From NCBI GenBank assembly GCA_013397795.1, contig VZTJ01000300.1, positions 1,546,476-1,610,475 of the forward strand: a stretch of 64,000 nucleotides of DNA, written 5' to 3'. Every line of letters begins with the position of its first letter. Positions within the stretch are counted from its first letter, which is position 1. Shown here one piece after another: positions 63,401 to 64,000 of the stretch. A model generated the notes under the pieces. It saw nothing but the letters and a program-made list of their open reading frames with translations. It was not told the origin of the DNA and did not search any database. Origin of the DNA: Orthonyx spaldingii. Its lineage: Eukaryota; Chordata; Aves; Passeriformes; Orthonychidae. The translations under genes and the position numbers were made by a program.

Positions 63401-64000
63401 GTATTTTGAAGATTGTATGTCTGAAAAATTATATATAATATATATTAGACATAGCTTATTAATTTATTAGTTCTTTAGTCATAATTTCAAATATCATTCC
63501 CTAAACCACGGCCTTAGTTACATGAATCTTGAGCTCACTAAACATACACTTTAGTTAAAATAATTTCATTCCTCAAAAATATGACACCAATTTTAAACTA
63601 AGAAAGATGTTCTTTCTTCATAAAGCATTTCAGTAATGTGATGTTGAGCAAAAAATTTAATGAATTTAGTTTTTAATTTGTCTATGAGTTTTAGAAGTTT
63701 AAAGGCAATTGAAAAGATCAGTTATAAGTTAACCTACAACTCTGATGGCTCCATCACTATAATTATTCCTGAATTTCAGGCTGTTTTCTTGTGTCAAATT
63801 TCAGGCATTGAACCTGCAGATGACAGCCCGCCTTTGCTTCTCAGCATTCAAACACCAGCAGTTCCACACTTAGTGCCAAGCGCAAGTTTGGCAGTGGTCA
63901 GTGAAGGGGTAACTTCATTTCCTGTACCTGAAGCAAAGGACATGGAAACAACACTTGATACAAAACTGCAACTCACTGCAACTACAGGGAAACCAGAATT
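6315..64000 (+). CDS. OTOG: Otogelin gene, partial (32 exons; 5' and 3' ends missing)
   Basis: Spliced from 32 segments: 6315-6407, 6625-6779, 7148-7266, 7648-7853, 9341-9471, 10350-10456, 11369-11478, 12247-12372, 13257-13365, 14211-14257, 14930-15075, 21216-21348, 22323-22500, 24316-24440, 25356-25568, 27176-27341, 27831-27905, 30391-30434, 31599-31752, 40667-40774, 44898-45036, 45294-45428, 46516-46662, 47284-47403, 48253-48369, 49225-49381, 50398-50424, 53082-53249, 55296-55574, 62544-62661, 63335-63414 and 63805-64000. All introns are GT-AG and the 4228 nt stay open. Three vWD-C8 units with GLCG motifs, TIL modules and an AbfB-like trefoil occur in the order known for otogelin. Segments such as WCRALTEYARACAQAG and NPLREPFAKKEC agree with mammalian OTOG as I remember it, better than with the paralogue OTOGL. 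In the family the product is secreted into inner-ear acellular membranes (tectorial membrane, otolithic membrane, cupula), and human loss causes deafness DFNB18B. No frameshift or stop was seen, so the copy looks functional. The start codon and signal peptide are not in the resolved part. Confidence 0.93.
6625..6779 (+). CDS. OTOG: OTOG exon: start of vWD domain 1
   Basis: Acceptor ctccttttgttag, donor gtaggg. It encodes residues 31-82, with C-R-T-W-G-Q followed by FETFDGLYYYFSG, the typical opening strand of a vWD domain, and ends on a codon boundary at SFSIQ. Only 217 bp separate it from the EGF exon. Confidence 0.95.
7148..7266 (+). CDS. OTOG: OTOG exon: vWD domain 1, middle
   Basis: Acceptor tttggcag, donor gtaatt. 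It encodes about 40 residues (83-122), including two paired cysteines around HSSPYSC and the strand SISLFFSG. It ends two bases into a Gly codon completed by the next exon. Confidence 0.92.
7648..7853 (+). CDS. OTOG: OTOG exon: vWD domain 1 with GLCG motif
   Basis: Acceptor gtgtcattccag, donor gtaagc. Residues 123-191. FTLAWDGTSAVYIKM is followed by THGLCGNNN, the conserved Gly-Leu-Cys-Gly/Asn-rich segment of vWD domains. The frame joins upstream through a split Gly codon and leaves one base of a codon. Confidence 0.95.
9341..9471 (+). CDS. OTOG: OTOG exon: end of vWD1, entry to C8 domain 1
   Basis: Acceptor gtgtcttgcctag, preceded by a short TG repeat; donor gtttgg, a weaker form. Residues 192-234, with VIEFVESWQ, the usual closing helix-like segment after a vWD domain, then PPCLTQ, the first cysteine of the C8 region. 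Confidence 0.93.
10350..10456 (+). CDS. OTOG: OTOG exon: C8 domain 1, first half
   Basis: Acceptor tctctttcatttcag, donor gtaagt. Residues 235-270. The exon carries the C8 pattern C...F..CH.YVSP...F..SC..DLC. It ends two bases into a codon that the next exon completes as Met. Confidence 0.92.
11369..11478 (+). CDS. OTOG: OTOG exon: C8 domain 1, second half
   Basis: Acceptor tttgtgtaag (purine-rich, weak), donor gtaatg. Residues 271-307, including WCRALTEYARACAQAGK, which closely matches mammalian otogelin and anchors the gene assignment. Spacing to the previous Cys equals that of the mammalian protein, which supports this acceptor over the AG a few bases downstream. Confidence 0.95.
12247..12372 (+). 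CDS. OTOG: OTOG exon: TIL module 1
   Basis: Acceptor ctatttttcag, donor gtgagt. Residues 308-349. The dense cysteine pattern TYNECINCCPVSCHQ...C....CIDGCYCPDG is a trypsin-inhibitor-like (TIL) module, which follows C8 in the otogelin/mucin/VWF family. Confidence 0.95.
13257..13365 (+). CDS. OTOG: OTOG exon: TIL/VWC-like linker after unit 1
   Basis: Acceptor ends in gag (tatttctttgag), a less common form; donor gtgagt. Residues 350-385, with SCVKPMDCPCDYHGS and VVYEECNN. It continues the TIL module into a short VWC-like segment finished by the next exon. Confidence 0.92.
13740..13799. repeat. 30-bp tandem duplication
   Basis: Two adjacent 30-bp copies (13740-13769 and 13770-13799) differ at two positions. 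They lie inside an OTOG intron and have no evident function. Confidence 0.9.
14211..14257 (+). CDS. OTOG: OTOG small exon: CTC..GKW..T.L.CP segment
   Basis: Acceptor ttgttttgttttcag, donor gtatgt. A 47-nt exon, residues 386-401, with TCIGGKWICTNLTCP, the end of the VWC-like tail of TIL module 1. N-L-T is a possible glycosylation site. Split codons on both sides fit the neighbours. Confidence 0.93.
14930..15075 (+). CDS. OTOG: OTOG exon: start of vWD domain 2
   Basis: Acceptor tatgtttgtcag, donor gtaagg. Residues 402-449: ECSVSGDTHFMTFDGRKYTF is the standard vWD opening, followed by CQYILAKSRTSGMFTVSLQN. It ends on a codon boundary and is followed by the 6.1 kb intron. Confidence 0.95.
18775..18779. 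repeat. Target-site duplication, left copy (ATTCT)
   Basis: It directly abuts the TG end of the solo LTR and is identical to 19292-19296. Confidence 0.85.
18780..19291 (-). mobile_element. Solo LTR of an endogenous retrovirus, with 5-bp target duplication
   Basis: The 512-bp element starts TGTACTAG and ends CTAGGACA on the + strand, giving the canonical TG...CA ends and an imperfect terminal inverted repeat. ATTCT lies directly before it (18775-18779) and again directly after it (19292-19296), a perfect 5-bp target-site duplication. Read on the minus strand there is a TATA-like box (19067-19061), then an ATTAAA polyadenylation signal (18835-18830), so the minus orientation is favoured. It contains no viral gene, so it is the product of LTR-LTR recombination. 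Its sequence resembles a repeat I know from songbird genomes; 5-bp duplications fit ERV-L-like and some other classes. The family name is not certain. Confidence 0.85.
19292..19296. repeat. Target-site duplication, right copy (ATTCT)
   Basis: It directly abuts the CA end of the solo LTR and is identical to 18775-18779. Confidence 0.85.
21033..21100. repeat. Imperfect local duplication (~35 bp)
   Basis: The blocks cattcaagtaagttt (at 21047 and again at 21083) and atcattcaa-type stretches alternate, indicating an old tandem duplication with small changes. It lies about 115 bp before an exon. Confidence 0.65.
21216..21348 (+). CDS. OTOG: OTOG exon: vWD domain 2, middle
   Basis: Acceptor ctctcacttgcag, donor gtaagg. 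Residues 450-494: NQDGSCIQSISLILKQDPK, then VTLTHSGDVLIYDQYKI. The strand order matches vWD folds and the mammalian protein. Confidence 0.95.
22323..22500 (+). CDS. OTOG: OTOG exon: vWD domain 2 with GLCG motif
   Basis: Acceptor tctatttttactcaccag, donor gtatgc. Residues 495-553: IRKLSSVFLQVKTQIGLQ, LYDREGLRLYLQVDEQW and TVGLCGTFNGNTEDD, the conserved GLCG/FNGN vWD segment. It ends two bases into a Leu codon. Reading through the donor stays open for only 15 codons before a stop, so retained intron would truncate the protein. Confidence 0.95.
24316..24440 (+). CDS. OTOG: OTOG exon: vWD2 to C8 domain 2 linker
   Basis: Acceptor ttgttttgtaaaag (purines just before AG, weak), donor gtgggc. Residues 554-595: SPVGVTESTPELFGNAWKTS, then DPCDVHLQA, matching the mammalian segment that ends vWD2 and begins C8. 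Split codons fit on both sides. Confidence 0.92.
25356..25568 (+). CDS. OTOG: OTOG exon: C8 domain 2
   Basis: Acceptor ctgttatttgtgtag, donor gtgagt. Residues 596-666 hold most of the C8 cysteines: ACSIL...FAPCYPYLSPVPYFEQC, then DTCKCGQTCFCSALAHYAHH and CRRFGVVIDFRG. It is the longest exon of the vWD2-C8 unit. Confidence 0.95.
26538..26553. repeat. (GTAT)4 microsatellite
   Basis: Four perfect tetranucleotide units in an OTOG intron. Confidence 0.85.
26782..26796. repeat. (TA)n dinucleotide repeat
   Basis: About seven and a half TA units in an OTOG intron. Confidence 0.85.
27176..27341 (+). CDS. OTOG: OTOG exon: TIL module 2
   Basis: Acceptor cttacgtttggacag, donor gtgggt. Residues 667-721: ALSCEDTKEYSTCVSTCG, then CSSDCVEGCACPSGMYLD, a complete TIL pattern. 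A stronger-looking gtaaag donor sits four bases downstream, but only the 27341 end gives the right phase for the next exon. Confidence 0.93.
27667..27741. repeat. A/C-rich low-complexity tract
   Basis: AAC/AACC-type runs without a clean period, close upstream of an OTOG exon. Confidence 0.65.
27831..27905 (+). CDS. OTOG: OTOG exon: VWC-like segment after TIL 2
   Basis: Acceptor tctctactccag, donor gtaaga. 75 nt, residues 722-746: NECPCYFQGVDYPPGENV. A Cys codon is split across the following 2.5 kb intron. Confidence 0.93.
30391..30434 (+). CDS. OTOG: OTOG small exon: CHCRDGVMNCD segment
   Basis: Acceptor gtatttcttttgcag, donor gtgagt. Only 44 nt, residues 747-761. HCRDGVMNCDNNII matches the short C-x-C-x(n)-C segment after TIL 2 in mammalian otogelin. 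It was identified by frame, splice sites and position together. Confidence 0.92.
31599..31752 (+). CDS. OTOG: OTOG exon: TIL-type module 3, first part
   Basis: Acceptor gttaatttttttccccag, donor gtgagt. Residues 762-812: AHSCPLGQMYINCSNPQVD, then RTCENQLLNLTFSAH and CVSGCVCPPG. N-C-S and N-L-T sequons are present. It ends two bases into a Gly codon at the 8.9 kb intron. Confidence 0.94.
31753..40666. other. 8.9 kb OTOG intron, largest in the window
   Basis: AT-rich throughout, with one TTTG-rich tract (33058-33119) and scattered short T or A runs. No CR1, LTR, RNA gene or open coding segment could be supported on either strand. It splits the third TIL-type module. Confidence 0.65.
33058..33119. 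repeat. TTTG-rich low-complexity tract
   Basis: Imperfect TTTG/TTGG repeats, including a clean (GTTT)4-like core around 33092-33108. Confidence 0.75.
40667..40774 (+). CDS. OTOG: OTOG exon: TIL module 3, end, and VWC-like segment
   Basis: Acceptor gttcttttttttgatag-type tract, donor gtaagt. Residues 813-848: HGDMCLDADECPCSWKGKEY, then FPGDKVISSCHTC, an almost exact counterpart of the mammalian segment. A Gly codon upstream and a Cys codon downstream are split by introns. Confidence 0.95.
42147..42163. repeat. Poly-T run (17)
   Basis: An uninterrupted T run just after a TCTCTC stretch. Confidence 0.85.
44568..44636. repeat. T/G-rich low-complexity tract
   Basis: TTGG/TTTG/TTTTT mixture without a fixed period, 260 bp before an OTOG exon. 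Confidence 0.7.
44898..45036 (+). CDS. OTOG: OTOG exon: start of vWD domain 3
   Basis: Acceptor catacatttttcag, donor gtgaga. Residues 849-894: CQHGSFQCTFQPCPSMCTAY, then GDRHYRTFDGLTFDFVGTCK, the vWD opening. CpG-containing codons make it locally GC-richer than its flanks. From here exon borders are mostly in phase 0. Confidence 0.96.
45272..45287. repeat. Poly-T run (16) serving as polypyrimidine tract
   Basis: The run sits directly before the acceptor tcttcag at 45287-45293. Confidence 0.85.
45294..45428 (+). CDS. OTOG: OTOG exon: vWD domain 3, second segment
   Basis: 135 nt, exactly 45 codons (residues 895-939), phase 0 on both sides; donor gtaagt. STSLSVIIENIDCFSTGIIC, then KNIFINVGKSFLVFDDETGN. 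Strand pattern and two cysteines match the mammalian vWD3. Confidence 0.95.
46516..46662 (+). CDS. OTOG: OTOG exon: vWD domain 3, third segment
   Basis: Acceptor ttttattttgaacag, donor gtaggt. 147 nt, exactly 49 codons (residues 940-988), phase 0 on both sides. GFFTVVHFPDEHITVLWDQR, then TTVHVQMG, a conserved pair of beta strands. Confidence 0.95.
47284..47403 (+). CDS. OTOG: OTOG exon: vWD domain 3 with GLCG motif
   Basis: Acceptor ataattttttttctcag, donor gtacat. 120 nt, exactly 40 codons (residues 989-1028). GELTGLCGNFDLKTVNELRT, then TNSQEFGNSW, the closing part of a vWD domain. Confidence 0.96.
48253..48369 (+). CDS. OTOG: OTOG exon: C8 domain 3, first half
   Basis: Acceptor gctttctggcttag, donor gtgagt. 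117 nt, exactly 39 codons (residues 1029-1067). NPCSLNPLREPFAKKECG, then LLSEAFEACHPV; the core is nearly identical to mammalian otogelin as I remember it. Confidence 0.96.
49225..49381 (+). CDS. OTOG: OTOG exon: C8 domain 3, second half
   Basis: Acceptor attttcgtttccag, donor gtaagt. Residues 1068-1120: CLTDTCGCNQGGDCECFCTS, then SAYAHQCCQHGVAVDWRS. It is very Cys-rich, ends one base into a Pro codon, and is followed by the microexon. Confidence 0.96.
49980..50062 (-). mobile_element. Probable MIR SINE fragment
   Basis: The stretch reads like the reverse complement of the MIR core: a cacagagaga block, then cttgctcagggtcacacgg, then a gactggccacagagtgag stretch corresponding to the 'agtggcagagc' part. 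MIR is an ancient amniote-wide tRNA-derived SINE found as rare worn copies in birds. The copy is short, diverged and lies 340 bp before the microexon. Confidence 0.65.
50398..50424 (+). CDS. OTOG: OTOG 27-nt microexon
   Basis: Acceptor tttctttttttttag, donor gtaagt (consensus). It encodes PYDCEYFNK (residues 1121-1129), including split codons with both neighbours, and matches PYDCDFFNK of the mammalian protein. Length is a multiple of three, so skipping would delete nine residues and one Cys without changing frame. Confidence 0.94.
53082..53249 (+). CDS. OTOG: OTOG exon: AbfB-like beta-trefoil, first lobe
   Basis: Acceptor tttttttttcttcacag, donor gtaaag. Residues 1130-1185: ALGKGPYKLVSYLDGNFVMA, then VVSFMLTSGLYKPKAH. 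It corresponds to the first lobe of the trefoil related to the arabinose-binding AbfB domain of fungal/bacterial arabinofuranosidases, a known part of otogelin. Confidence 0.92.
53250..55295. other. 2.0 kb OTOG intron
   Basis: No repeat or exon recognised. The part around 54190-54460 is of higher complexity, with SOX-like (CTTTGTT, ATCAAAG) cores, and could be a conserved non-coding element. Confidence 0.5.
55296..55574 (+). CDS. OTOG: OTOG exon: AbfB-like beta-trefoil, second and third lobes
   Basis: Acceptor ttgttttgttttttcag, donor gtaggt. 279 nt, residues 1186-1278, the longest complete exon here. Two internally similar lobes are visible: ISFETAERPNYFLQLVSNN ending in RSTFVIHK, and SFESFAKPGYFIHISAFS ending in LSTLFKL. 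The shared pattern S-F-E-S/T-x(3-5)-P-x-Y-F-(L/I)-x-(L/I) with a terminal S-T-(F/L)-F is typical of AbfB repeats. N-N-T and N-R-S are possible glycosylation sites. Confidence 0.95.
55575..62543. other. 7.0 kb OTOG intron with CR1 fragment and complex non-coding stretch
   Basis: Holds a minus-strand CR1 fragment (60358-60520). The interval 57000-58140 is of high complexity without simple repeats and includes an octamer-like TTTGCATAT, which may mark a regulatory element. No exon was recognised; the 57881-58117 minus and 60004-60219 plus open frames resemble no family I know. Confidence 0.6.
60358..60520 (-). mobile_element. CR1 LINE fragment, minus strand
   Basis: The + strand reads as the reverse complement of the CR1 3' region: ccttcaccatcttcattgct, then cttggtcactct, then attgtggtggccaaaactgc, then acttgaggtgaggctgcacc, all diverged forms of familiar CR1 blocks. 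Both ends are lost into unique sequence. No coding capacity. Confidence 0.85.
62544..62661 (+). CDS. OTOG: OTOG exon: end of trefoil and Cys-rich module
   Basis: Acceptor ttgttggttttcag, donor gtaagt. Residues 1279-1317: DVKFKLLSRSTCEWRYDAC, then TSPCFKTCRDPLGKNCQ. The CEWRYDAC.SPCF.TCRDP core matches mammalian otogelin. The exon ends two bases into a Lys codon. Confidence 0.95.
62662..63334. other. 673-bp OTOG intron
   Basis: AT-rich, no recognised element. Confidence 0.7.
63335..63414 (+). CDS. OTOG: OTOG exon: TIL-like Cys-rich segment
   Basis: Acceptor tgttttgcttttag, donor gtatgt. 80 nt, residues 1318-1344: VEGCIPTCPLNMLLDEITQR, then CVYFEDC. It corresponds to VEGCVPVCP...LDEVTQRCVY of the mammalian protein and closes the ordered N-terminal half. 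Confidence 0.95.
63415..63804. other. 390-bp OTOG intron
   Basis: AT-rich with a short TA run near 63429; no other element seen. Confidence 0.7.
63805..64000 (+). CDS. OTOG: OTOG exon (partial): start of Pro/Ser/Thr-rich region
   Basis: Acceptor gtgtcaaatttcag. Open to the window edge, residues 1344 onward: CIEPADDSPPLLLSIQTPAV, then an S/T/P/V-rich stretch with METTLDT and LTATTGKPE. In mammals this is one very long exon encoding the mucin-like, heavily O-glycosylated centre of otogelin. No donor is seen before 64000, in keeping with a long exon. Confidence 0.9.

Noticed and set aside
6315..64000. Assignment to the paralogue OTOGL
   Set aside because: Several segments (for example the C8-1 and C8-3 cores) follow otogelin as I remember it more closely than OTOGL. 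A database search would settle it.
1..64000. CRISPR arrays, operons, Shine-Dalgarno sites or other prokaryotic systems
   Set aside because: No regularly spaced direct repeats and no compact ORF arrangement; the window is a vertebrate intron-exon locus.

Overview
The window is avian genomic DNA, probably from a passerine. It is AT-rich with no prokaryotic gene organisation. It carries many short exons with GT-AG borders, two fragments of CR1, the dominant LINE of birds, and an intact solo LTR of a type I associate with songbird genomes. The species is inferred from these repeats and was not tested.

One gene fills the window on the + strand: otogelin (OTOG), a secreted inner-ear glycoprotein of the tectorial membrane and other acellular membranes. 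I resolved 32 exons, 31 complete and a last one that runs off the right edge. Spliced, they give 4228 nt that stay open in one frame (about 1408 codons), with matching phases at all 31 junctions. The order is: an EGF-like segment (exon 1 of this window), vWD1-C8-TIL (exons 2-10), vWD2-C8-TIL (11-18), a second TIL-type module (19-20), vWD3-C8 (20-27), an AbfB-like beta-trefoil (28-30), a small Cys-rich TIL-like module (30-31), and the start of the Pro/Ser/Thr-rich central region (32). The signal peptide and N-terminal exons were not found and presumably lie upstream. The rest of the mucin-like region, the fourth vWD and the C-terminal cystine knot would lie downstream.

Layout: 1-6314 is upstream DNA or a 5' intron with no recognisable exon, but with a CR1 fragment. 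6315-15075 is a dense exon cluster. 15076-21215 is a 6.1 kb intron holding a 512-bp solo LTR with a perfect 5-bp target duplication. 21216-31752 holds exons 12-19. 31753-40666 is an 8.9 kb intron with no recognised element except a (TTTG)n tract. 40667-55574 holds exons 20-29. 55575-62543 is a 7 kb intron with a minus-strand CR1 fragment and a complex stretch that may be regulatory. 62544-64000 holds exons 30-32.

No second protein-coding gene, RNA gene, CRISPR array or new system could be supported. The most notable items are the dated-looking LTR insertion, a 27-nt frame-neutral microexon, the beta-trefoil inside an animal matrix protein, a probable MIR SINE relic, and non-coding stretches worth testing for conservation. 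Residue numbers below count from the first complete codon in the window.
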